From contig CAYUYM010000230.1 in NCBI GenBank assembly GCA_964449305.1, positions 1-5,048 on the forward strand: a stretch of DNA of 5,048 nucleotides. The letters run 5' to 3'. Made by a program: the position numbers and the translations under genes. Below, one piece after another: positions 1-4,593 of this stretch. Source of the DNA: CAYUYM01 sp964449305. GTDB lineage: Bacteria > Bacteroidota > Ignavibacteria > SZUA-365 > CAYQST01. The first letter of the stretch is position 1. Each line of letters starts with the position of its first letter. The notes under the pieces were generated by a model that worked only from the letters and a program-made list of their open reading frames with translations, did no database searches and had not been told where the DNA came from.

Positions 1-43
1 AACTTGCATGCTTACCGATGGGTGGCGACTGCGCGAGTCCTTC

Positions 44-140
44 CGTCATTCCCGCACTTCGACAGGCTCAGTGCAGGCGTGGGAATCCACGCCATGGCTC
101 CGAAGGCCGGACTTGGATGCCCGCCTGCGCGGGCATGACG
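44..140. repeat. Composite intergenic repeat with terminal inverted repeats
   Basis: The outer ends CGTCATTCCCGC (44-55) and GCGGGCATGACG (129-140) are inverted copies matching at 11 of 12 bases. Inside lie CTTCGACAGGCTCAGTG (57-73), a hairpin GGCGTGG-GAAT-CCACGCC (76-93), and a perfect 8-bp hairpin ATGCCCGC-CTGC-GCGGGCAT (117-136). This architecture resembles small non-coding dispersed repeats (MITE-like or REP-like) common in GC-rich bacterial genomes, and the CTTCGACAGGCTCAGTG core resembles another widespread intergenic word. No transposase or open frame is associated with it. That it is dispersed elsewhere in this genome is inferred from resemblance; only one copy is present here. Confidence 0.7.
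117..136 (-). terminator. Strong hairpin downstream of the lipoprotein gene
   Basis: A perfect 8-bp G+C-rich stem with a 4-base loop lies 42 bases beyond the stop codon of the minus-strand lipoprotein gene. There is no T-run on either side, so it is not a classical intrinsic terminator. It could slow polymerase or protect the mRNA 3' end, as REP-like hairpins can, or may simply be part of the composite repeat. Confidence 0.3.
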
Positions 141-166
141 ACGGAGGGGCGCACCTGTGTCCAACC

Positions 167-190
167 TCTTCAACTCTTCACTTCTTCAAC
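167..190. repeat. Short octamer tandem repeat (3 units)
   Basis: Three consecutive 8-base units are seen: TCTTCAAC, TCTTCACT, TCTTCAAC (GTTGAAGA-type on the minus strand). The array spans the end of the minus-strand lipoprotein gene, and its stop codon (complement of TCA, 178-180) lies inside the middle unit. It is short and imperfect, but it parallels the longer heptamer array at the other end of the window. Confidence 0.5.
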
Positions 191-723
191 CTGTACGAAA
201 TCATCCGGATGTACAGGATCACATCATCCTTTGCTGATGCATCCAGGGACGCAACCGTCTGGTACTTCACCAGCTTGTCCTCCACACCCTTGGCGGCAGC
301 GGACAGGTGCGAGACCCAATACCACGCGTCATCGTTCGGGCTGCCTGGCATGCTGCCCCGCATCCGCGTTGCCGGCTTCATGCCGGCCATGTAGAAGAAG
401 CCTGGCCAGATCTGGAAAGACCAATGCACGGGTGGTTGCACGGAGTCCACAATGGAATGGATCGTATCGGCCCATTGATATTCGATCAGAAAAGAACAAT
501 GGCAGTCCCGGTATGTCTCCGGAGTCACGACCGACACTTCCGGACCACCAGGTGTCAGTGTGACCTGCGTCGTTGTGTAATCGAGCTTGTCGATGTTGCC
601 TTCAGCACAGGGCGGCAGTGGGGCTTCCGGCTCCGGATCGTTTGTCCCACATCCGTTGTTGCACCCCGCGATGGAGAGCACCACGACCATCCCAAGCAAC
701 GCCCACCGGTGAAACCACTTCAT
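178..723 (-). CDS. Predicted lipoprotein of unknown function
   Basis: The 181-residue product begins with a basic n-region (MKWFHRW) and a hydrophobic core, then the lipobox I-A-G-C, so signal peptidase II should cleave before Cys21 and lipidate it. After this comes a Pro/Glu-rich linker (about 27-40) and a mature domain of roughly 140 residues, with further cysteines at 25, 38, 74 and 76. Residues 22-23 are Asn, not Asp, which by the E. coli sorting rule would favour the outer membrane. The start is set by the AGGAGG site 6 bases upstream; an in-frame ATG 22 codons earlier would put a hydrophilic stretch ahead of the signal peptide. I recognise no family. The conspicuous middle is aromatic (HWSFQIWPGFFYMAG, about 100-114). 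The gene stands alone on the minus strand, divergent from xseA. The last codons and stop lie in a short tandem repeat. Confidence 0.8.
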   Translation of the reverse strand: MKWFHRWALLGMVVVLSIAGCNNGCGTNDPEPEAPLPPCAEGNIDKLDYTTTQVTLTPGGPEVSVVTPETYRDCHCSFLIEYQWADTIHSIVDSVQPPVHWSFQIWPGFFYMAGMKPATRMRGSMPGSPNDDAWYWVSHLSAAAKGVEDKLVKYQTVASLDASAKDDVILYIRMISYRLKK

Positions 724-729
724 TTCAGG

Positions 730-735
730 CCTCCT
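730..735 (-). promoter_or_regulatory. Ribosome binding site of the lipoprotein gene
   Basis: The minus strand reads AGGAGG, six bases before ATG (723-721). It is a full consensus Shine-Dalgarno and decides the start in favour of MKWFHRW over the upstream in-frame ATGs. Confidence 0.8.
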
Positions 736-800
736 GACTCTTTGCCGCGTGTGTCCGAGTTGATGTGCCATAACATAGTAAAAACTCATCAGGAATCTTG

Positions 801-896
801 ATGCAACAGGAAAAACTGCATTGTGTTGCCACGGGCCTGGTCAAAACGCAGGATTTTCCCGACATTGCCTTCACCTCGTCACCGCCATCGCCCTGA
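801..896 (+). CDS. Possible leader peptide upstream of xseA
   Basis: A 31-codon frame begins ATGCAACAGG and ends TGA at 894-896, five bases before the proposed xseA ATG. It has a better ribosome binding site than xseA itself: AGGA at 791-794, six bases from its ATG. The peptide (MQQEKLHCVATG... ending SSPPSP) resembles nothing I know and has no signal peptide. If translated, it would carry ribosomes to the xseA start and could couple or attenuate xseA translation. It may equally be a chance frame. Confidence 0.25.
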   Translation: MQQEKLHCVATGLVKTQDFPDIAFTSSPPSP

Positions 897-901
897 GCTC
901 C

Positions 902-2350
902 ATGTCTCACTCCCCTCCCCGCGTTTTCACACTCACCGACGTCACCCGGCGTCTCAGGGAAGTGCTCGACCCGGTATCACAAAAACGCTTCTGGGTGCGT
1001 GCGGAGGTGGTGAAGCCGTCGGAGAAGGACGGGCATCTCTATGCCACGGTCGTCGAGCTGCATGATGGACGCAAGGTGGCCGAGATGCGTATCACCATCT
1101 GGAAATCGACGCTTTCCTCCATCCGCCGACGCTTCCGCGATACCGGAATCGACTTCGCCCTGCAAGACGGGCATCAGGCGCTGCTCGAGTGCCAGGTGGC
1201 GTTTCATCCGGTGCATGGCCTCACGCTCAATGTGCTCGATGCCGACCCGAGCTTCCTGCTCGGTGAGATGGAGCGGCTGAAGCGGGAGCTCATCGCCCGG
1301 CTGATCTCCGAGGGGCTGGACAGGGTGAACCCGCAGCTTCCCGTCCCCGCCCTGCCGCTGCGGATCGGACTCATCACCTCGCGCGACAGCGCGGCCTGCA
1401 GCGATGTGATCACGACACTGCGGAACGCGGGCTTCGGCTTCCGCGTCCATCTCGCCGATGCGCTGATGCAGGGCGAGCACACCACGGACTCCGTCCTGCG
1501 AGCGATGCAGGCGCTGGAGCGGATCCGGCCCGAGCTGATCCTCCTCGCCCGGGGTGGTGGGTCCCGGACAGACCTGGCCTGGCTCGATTCCGAACCCATC
1601 GCACGCGCCATCGCGGCCTCCCCCCTGCCGGTGTGGACGGCCATAGGTCACGACATCGATCATGGCGTACCCGACATCGTTGCGCATTCGTCGTTCAAGA
1701 CCCCGACGGCGGCAGCGGAGGCCATCGTCGCCCGCTTCGCCGCGGCGGAAAAGCACATCACCCATGCCACCGATGTGCTCCGCCGCGAATGGGAGCGCGG
1801 CCACCAACGGCACCGCAAGGTTGTGGACGACGACACCGTGGGCATCCGCCAGGGCACGCGCAAGCTTGCCGAGCAGACGCGGTCACACCTCGTGAACCAG
1901 GCGGAGCGGCTGCAGATCGGCATCGATCAGAGAATGCTGAAGGAACGCATGCTGTCGGGGCAGTTGTTGACGGCCATCCGGCGTGCGACAGAGGCACGCT
2001 GCACGAGGGATCGCATGCATGCGGTGAACTCGGGACAACGCCTCAGCGACCTGGTCCGAGGCCGGCATACCCTCACCGTGGCTGCATTGCACGCCCAACG
2101 TCAGCGGCTGGAACGTGAACCCTGGCGTCTGCGTTTCGCGTCCCTGCGGGCAAGCCTCGAGGATCGCGAGCGCATCATTCTGGCCCATGATCCCCGGAAT
2201 GCACTTCGACGTGGGTATGCCATCATCAAGAAAGACAACACGATACAGACTTCCATGACCGCATTCCATGAAGGCGATGCCATCACGATCCACATGCATG
2301 ACGGCATGGCGGAAACCACCATTCAAAGGATCGAGGGACACCATGAGTGA
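902..2350 (+). CDS. xseA: Exodeoxyribonuclease VII large subunit
   Basis: XseA is the catalytic and DNA-binding subunit of exonuclease VII, which degrades single-stranded DNA from both ends into oligonucleotides in the cytoplasm and contributes to mismatch repair and DNA damage tolerance. The product is 482 residues (E. coli XseA 456). An N-terminal OB-fold region (about 8-112) precedes the exonuclease domain with family motifs IGLITSRDSAACSDV (155-169), LLARGGGSRTDL (214-225) and IGHDIDHGVPDIVAH (248-262), followed by TPTAAAEAI. The positions equivalent to the E. coli residues reported as important for activity appear present: Asp168, Arg217, His250, Asp253. A long charged, probably coiled-coil region (about 275-425) leads to the C-terminal DPRNALRRGYAII (430-442) motif. 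ATG 902 gives the usual N-terminus (FTLTDVTRRLREVL); a TTG at 821 would add 27 atypical residues. The Shine-Dalgarno is weak (GAG, 4 bases away). xseB overlaps its end. Confidence 0.97.
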   Translation: MSHSPPRVFTLTDVTRRLREVLDPVSQKRFWVRAEVVKPSEKDGHLYATVVELHDGRKVAEMRITIWKSTLSSIRRRFRDTGIDFALQDGHQALLECQVAFHPVHGLTLNVLDADPSFLLGEMERLKRELIARLISEGLDRVNPQLPVPALPLRIGLITSRDSAACSDVITTLRNAGFGFRVHLADALMQGEHTTDSVLRAMQALERIRPELILLARGGGSRTDLAWLDSEPIARAIAASPLPVWTAIGHDIDHGVPDIVAHSSFKTPTAAAEAIVARFAAAEKHITHATDVLRREWERGHQRHRKVVDDDTVGIRQGTRKLAEQTRSHLVNQAERLQIGIDQRMLKERMLSGQLLTAIRRATEARCTRDRMHAVNSGQRLSDLVRGRHTLTVAALHAQRQRLEREPWRLRFASLRASLEDRERIILAHDPRNALRRGYAIIKKDNTIQTSMTAFHEGDAITIHMHDGMAETTIQRIEGHHE

Positions 2351-2552
2351 TCAACCCATGAGCTATGAAGAGAAGGTCGCGCGCCTCAACGAGATTCTGA
2401 CACGTCTCGACAACTCCGAAACCCCCATCGACGAGCTCGCCACCGATGTGAAGGAAGGCGTGCGACTCATCAGGGAGATGAATGAAACACTCCGCAAGGT
2501 GGAGATGGAGGTGAAGGACGCGTTTCAGGAACTGGATGCCATGAACGGTTGA
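2343..2552 (+). CDS. xseB: Exodeoxyribonuclease VII small subunit
   Basis: XseB is the small helical subunit; several copies bind the coiled-coil arm of one XseA and are needed for active exonuclease VII. The 69-residue product matches the family's length and pattern: YEEKVARLNEILTRLDN, then a turn with a conserved Pro (TPIDELATDVKEGVRLI), then a second helix (REMNETLRKVEMEVKDAF). Its ATG lies 8 bases inside the end of xseA, in another frame, with GAGGG at 2333-2337 five bases upstream, so translation is probably coupled to xseA. A second in-frame ATG at 2358 would drop five residues and is less likely because it lies past the xseA stop and has no Shine-Dalgarno. No clear terminator follows. 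Confidence 0.95.
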   Translation: MSDQPMSYEEKVARLNEILTRLDNSETPIDELATDVKEGVRLIREMNETLRKVEMEVKDAFQELDAMNG

Positions 2553-2608
2553 AGCATCATACGCCTCCTTCTCCATCATTGTGGCAAAAACATCCGTCCC
2601 ACGGCATG

Positions 2609-2649
2609 GTGTTGGAACCAAGCGGGGTGCTGAACGTGTTGGTCCAACA
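2609..2649. promoter_or_regulatory. Two GTGTTGG dyads upstream of the SRPBCC gene
   Basis: GTGTTGG-AA-CCAA (2609-2621) and GTGTTGG-T-CCAACA (2636-2649) share the word GTGTTGG 27 bases apart, and each is an inverted repeat; the second contains a 6+1+6 dyad, TGTTGG-T-CCAACA. They lie in the 188-base gap between xseB and the SRPBCC gene, about 90-130 bases before that gene's start. This is the layout expected of paired operator half-sites, but no regulator is encoded here and dyads this short can arise by chance. Confidence 0.3.
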
Positions 2650-2740
2650 TCGTGCGACAACGCACCCTGCAACCGTGAAATGGCACACCCCCGACATCCA
2701 CTTCGCGGTGTTGTCCCCCACCCAATCGAAAGCCCATCTC

Positions 2741-3268
2741 ATGTCGTTGGATCCCACTCCCCCCCCGACTTCTTCGCCTGCCCCTGTCCTCCTCATCCAC
2801 CATCTGGTTCCCGGCTCTGTGGACCAGGTTTTTGCTGCATGGACCGATGCTGATGTGCTTTCCGAATGGTGGGGACCTGTGGAGACGACGTGCCAGGTGG
2901 TGAGACTGGAGTGTCGAAAAGGAGGCATTTTCCACTATGCAATGAAGGCCGATGGGAAACCGACGGCCTGGGGTGTGTTCCGCTATGTCGAGGTCGTCGC
3001 GCCGTCGCGACTCGTCTTTCTCAACTCCTTTGCTGATGCCGACGGGAATCCCATTCACCCGCCGTTCGACATGCCCTGGCCGCGCGACATGCGCACCACA
3101 GTCGATTTCACTCCTGCTGATTCGGGCACCATGATCTCGCTTTTCATCGAGCCGTACAATGCCTCCGATGCAGAGGTGGCATCATTTTCTGAGCATTTCG
3201 ACAGCATGAGAAGTGGTTTTGGAGGCACGATGTCACGACTTGCCCAGCATCTCACTTCACCACAGTGA
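2741..3268 (+). CDS. SRPBCC (AHSA1-like) domain protein
   Basis: The 175-residue product belongs to the START-like SRPBCC fold, a helix-grip cavity that binds hydrophobic ligands; the AHSA1 branch is named after an Hsp90 co-chaperone activator, but most bacterial members have no known ligand. Family signatures are VFAAWTDADVLSEWWGP (30-46), GGIFHYAM (61-68), the strand SRLVFLNSFADADGNP (89-104) and the C-terminal helix DSMRSGFGGTMSRLAQHL (154-171). There is no signal peptide, so it should be cytosolic. The start is uncertain: ATG 2741 leaves a short Pro-rich leader (MSLDPTPPPT) and has no good Shine-Dalgarno; in-frame ATG 2606 or TTG 2549 would add 45 or 64 residues with no family resemblance. 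A PhnB-like gene follows after 26 bases, so the two are probably one operon. Confidence 0.88.
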   Translation: MSLDPTPPPTSSPAPVLLIHHLVPGSVDQVFAAWTDADVLSEWWGPVETTCQVVRLECRKGGIFHYAMKADGKPTAWGVFRYVEVVAPSRLVFLNSFADADGNPIHPPFDMPWPRDMRTTVDFTPADSGTMISLFIEPYNASDAEVASFSEHFDSMRSGFGGTMSRLAQHLTSPQ

Positions 3269-3294
3269 TCACCATCCACAGAAAGGACCCCACG

Positions 3295-3744
3295 ATGAAC
3301 GGATCCCACATCTACCTCAACTTCGCCGGAAACACACAGCAGGCCTTCGATTTCTACAAATCCGTGTTCGGCGGGGAGTATACGAACGTCATGCGGTATG
3401 GCGAGATGCCCGCACAGGAACCGACAGAGGAGTGTCCCCCGATGCCGGACCACATGAAACAGCTGATCATGCATATCGCCCTACCGCTGCCCGCAGGCAT
3501 GACGCTCATGGGCGCAGATACCGCGGAAGGCTTCGGACCGCCCCTGCAGATGGGCAACAATTTCTCGATCTTCCTCGATGCCTCGACAAGGGAGGAGGTG
3601 GACGCCTTGTTCGCAGCACTGTCGACCGACGGGCGTGTCGACATGCCGCCGATGGACGCCTTCTGGGGGGCATACTTCACCATGTTTGCCGACAAGTTCG
3701 GTGTGCAGTGGATGATCGGCTTCGAGAAACCTGCCACCGCCTGA
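3295..3744 (+). CDS. PhnB-like VOC superfamily protein
   Basis: This 149-residue protein has the paired beta-alpha-beta-beta-beta modules of the vicinal oxygen chelate fold, in the PhnB / '3-demethylubiquinone-9 3-methyltransferase' domain family (a misleading family name; methyltransferase activity is not implied). Visible signatures are HIYLNFAGNTQQAFDFYKSVFGG (5-27), MRYGEMP (33-39), the strand LIMHIALPLPAGMTLMGAD (57-75), NNFSIFLDASTREEVDALFAALS (88-110) and the C-terminal WGAYFTMFADKFGVQWMIGF (124-143). It is of usual length and cytosolic. ATG 3295 has AAAGGA at 3282-3287, seven bases upstream; a GTG at 3265 overlapping the SRPBCC stop would add ten residues. SRPBCC and PhnB-like genes are often neighbours in bacteria, but the shared function is not established. 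Two hairpins follow the stop. Confidence 0.9.
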   Translation: MNGSHIYLNFAGNTQQAFDFYKSVFGGEYTNVMRYGEMPAQEPTEECPPMPDHMKQLIMHIALPLPAGMTLMGADTAEGFGPPLQMGNNFSIFLDASTREEVDALFAALSTDGRVDMPPMDAFWGAYFTMFADKFGVQWMIGFEKPATA

Positions 3745-3751
3745 CATTGCT

Positions 3752-3801
3752 GAAACGATCGTTCCGTTTCGAGGGCTGGCTGCACAACGCGGCCAGCCCT
3801 C
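3752..3801 (+). terminator. Double hairpin after the SRPBCC-PhnB unit
   Basis: A small hairpin, GAAACG-(7)-CGTTTC (3752-3770), is followed directly by a strong 10-bp perfect stem, GAGGGCTGGC (3771-3780) paired with GCCAGCCCTC (3792-3801), around an 11-base loop. The following bases ATCCATTTCC are only weakly T-rich. The position, 7 bases after the stop codon, suggests the end of the operon; without a true U-tract, termination may be inefficient or factor-dependent. Confidence 0.6.
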
Positions 3802-3839
3802 ATCCATTTCCGGCCCGAGCGACATCGCGACACCTCCAT

Positions 3840-3873
3840 TTTTGTCGATCATGATCGACGCTTTTGTCGATCA
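3840..3873. promoter_or_regulatory. Perfect 16-base palindrome plus third half-site (putative operator)
   Basis: GTCGATCATGATCGAC (3844-3859) is a perfect palindrome. The same half-site, in the longer word TTTTGTCGATCA, occurs at 3840-3851 and again at 3862-3873, an offset of 22 bases, about two helical turns. The half-sites would therefore sit on one face of the DNA. A degenerate copy (GTCGATTCA) is at 3951. The site lies 60-80 bases upstream of a sigma-54-like element and about 140 bases before the DGICD gene, where an activator of a sigma-54 promoter would bind. The bound protein is unknown. Confidence 0.5.
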
Positions 3874-3919
3874 CCCCGGGGACACCGCAAAACAGGGCGC
3901 GTATTCGCGGGTTTTCATT

Positions 3920-3936
3920 CTGGCACGGCAGTTGTG
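3920..3936 (+). promoter_or_regulatory. Sigma-54-like -24/-12 promoter element
   Basis: CTGGCACGGCAGTTGTG matches the sigma-54 (RpoN) pattern YTGGCACGRNNNTTGCW except at the last two bases: the -24 block TGGCACG is perfect, the spacing is right, and the -12 block reads TTGT in place of TTGC. Transcription would start near 3946-3948, giving a leader of about 50 bases before the ATG at 3997. An upstream palindrome at 3844-3859 fits an enhancer-binding site. The mismatch at the -12 C weakens the case. I found no clear sigma-70-type promoter here. Confidence 0.4.
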
Positions 3937-3996
3937 TTCTCTTGGGCGTTGTCGATTCATTCTCTCCCACAATTCATTTCACCAAGAGGCATCATC

Positions 3997-4398
3997 ATGA
4001 AAAAGTACGTGTTCCTTGCAGCCCTCGCTCTCTTCCTCCTCTCCCTCACCACCAACGATGCAGCTGCGCAGTGGCGTGGCGGCAAGGGCCCCGGCGGCCG
4101 CGGTACCGGCACGGGCACCGGTTTTGTCGATGCGAACAACGATGGCATCTGTGACTACTTCGTCGACGCAAACAACGACGGCATCTGCGATCATTGCCAG
4201 GCCACGACAGGCGGCACAGGTACCCGCGGACGCGGCCAGGGTGGCAAGTTCGTCGATCTGAACGGTGACGGCATCTGCGACAATTTTGTCGATGCGAACG
4301 AGGACGGCATTTGTGACCATTGCGCCGGCACATGCACCGTCCCCGGCGCGGGCGCAGGCAAGGGCAGGAAGTATCGCAGTGGCGGAGTGCAGCCGTAA
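3997..4398 (+). CDS. Small secreted DGICD-repeat protein
   Basis: The 133-residue product starts with a classical signal peptide (MKKYVFLAALALFLLSL...) and an AAA|Q cleavage site after residue 24. The mature chain has a Gly/Arg/Thr-rich segment (27-42), then two pairs of 11-12-residue repeats: FVDANNDGICD twice (43-53, 55-65, ending HC at 67), a Gly-rich linker (72-83), then FVDLNGDGICD and FVDANEDGICD (85-95, 97-107, ending HC at 109), and a Gly/Lys/Arg-rich tail. Each loop DxNxDGxxD resembles the calcium loops of EF-hand, dockerin or thrombospondin type 3 repeats. Cysteines fall at 52, 64, 67, 94, 106, 109 and 113, so each pair ends in CDHC. A role in calcium binding outside the cytoplasm is inferred; no named family is certain. 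Start: AAGAGG at 3984-3989, seven bases upstream. It is a single-gene unit with its own terminator and a sigma-54-like upstream element. Confidence 0.9.
   Translation: MKKYVFLAALALFLLSLTTNDAAAQWRGGKGPGGRGTGTGTGFVDANNDGICDYFVDANNDGICDHCQATTGGTGTRGRGQGGKFVDLNGDGICDNFVDANEDGICDHCAGTCTVPGAGAGKGRKYRSGGVQP
4123..4323 (+). repeat. Internal duplicated DGICD repeat pairs
   Basis: Two 75-base blocks, 4123-4197 and 4249-4323, each encode two DGICD loops plus a terminal His-Cys. They agree at 21 of 25 residues, but nine of the identical residues use different synonymous codons, so the duplication is not recent. The four changed residues lie outside the Asp/Gly/Cys positions. Confidence 0.85.
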
Positions 4399-4422
4399 CT
4401 CACGGCATGCAGCTCTCTTTCC

Positions 4423-4450
4423 AAGCCCCGCGCAAGCGGGGTTTTTTTTT
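4423..4450 (+). terminator. Intrinsic terminator of the DGICD gene
   Basis: A CCCCGC (4426-4431) GCAA GCGGGG (4436-4441) stem with a GNRA-type tetraloop is followed at once by nine T (4442-4450); flanking A/G bases at 4423-4425 can extend the stem against the first Ts. It is a textbook Rho-independent terminator 25-50 bases after the stop codon, separating this gene from the epimerase. Confidence 0.93.
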
Positions 4451-4509
4451 GACGGTCAGGCGAAAAGAGCGGATGAGGTCAACTTTCCGCGTGCCACCTT
4501 CCCTGTACC

Positions 4510-4540
4510 TTGCTTCCCTTCCCAATTCCCCGTAACATTG
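4510..4540 (+). promoter_or_regulatory. Possible Bacteroidetes-type promoter for the epimerase gene
   Basis: TTG (4510-4512) and TAACATTG (4533-4540) are 20 bases apart and resemble the -33 TTG / -7 TAnnTTTG promoter described for Bacteroides, with one mismatch in the -7 block. It would start transcription near 4547, after the preceding terminator and ahead of the ATGs at 4570 and 4594. This rests on a short match and an uncertain lineage. Confidence 0.25.
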
Positions 4541-4593
4541 GCATGGATCCGGATGACGGATCGTTCACCATGTACCACTATCCCGTGCTTTCC

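Noticed and set aside
18..563. Plus-strand open frames across the repeat and the lipoprotein gene.
   Set aside because: They run through the non-coding composite repeat and the antisense of a gene with a lipobox and consensus ribosome site, and have no recognisable domain or ribosome site.
724..830. A sigma-70-type promoter for the lipoprotein gene around the minus-strand TTGCAT ... TACTATGTTATGG.
   Set aside because: The possible -10 words (TACTAT, TATGTT) do not sit at an acceptable distance from any -35-like word, so I could not support a specific site.
977..1813. Long minus-strand open frame opposite xseA (278 codons).
   Set aside because: The plus strand has a clear, full-length XseA with all family motifs; the opposite frame is low-complexity Arg/Gly/His-rich and is an expected by-product of GC-rich coding DNA.
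2689..2705. TGGCAC-N words resembling sigma-54 -24 blocks at about 2682 (plus), about 766 (minus) and about 4676 (plus).
   Set aside because: None has a TTG-type -12 block at the right spacing, and the last lies within the epimerase coding region. They show that the bare TGGCAC word is not rare here.
4122..4293. The word TTTTGTCGAT occurs at 4122 and 4284 inside the DGICD gene as well as in the upstream operator region (3840, 3862).
   Set aside because: In the gene it simply encodes ...F-V-D, and the copies lack the following CA and the palindrome. The upstream copies are out of frame with any DGICD-like sequence, so a decayed repeat unit is not supported.
3979..4320. Minus-strand open frames opposite the DGICD gene.
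   Set aside because: The plus strand has a signal peptide, ribosome site, repeats with synonymous divergence and a correctly placed terminator; the reverse frames have none of these.
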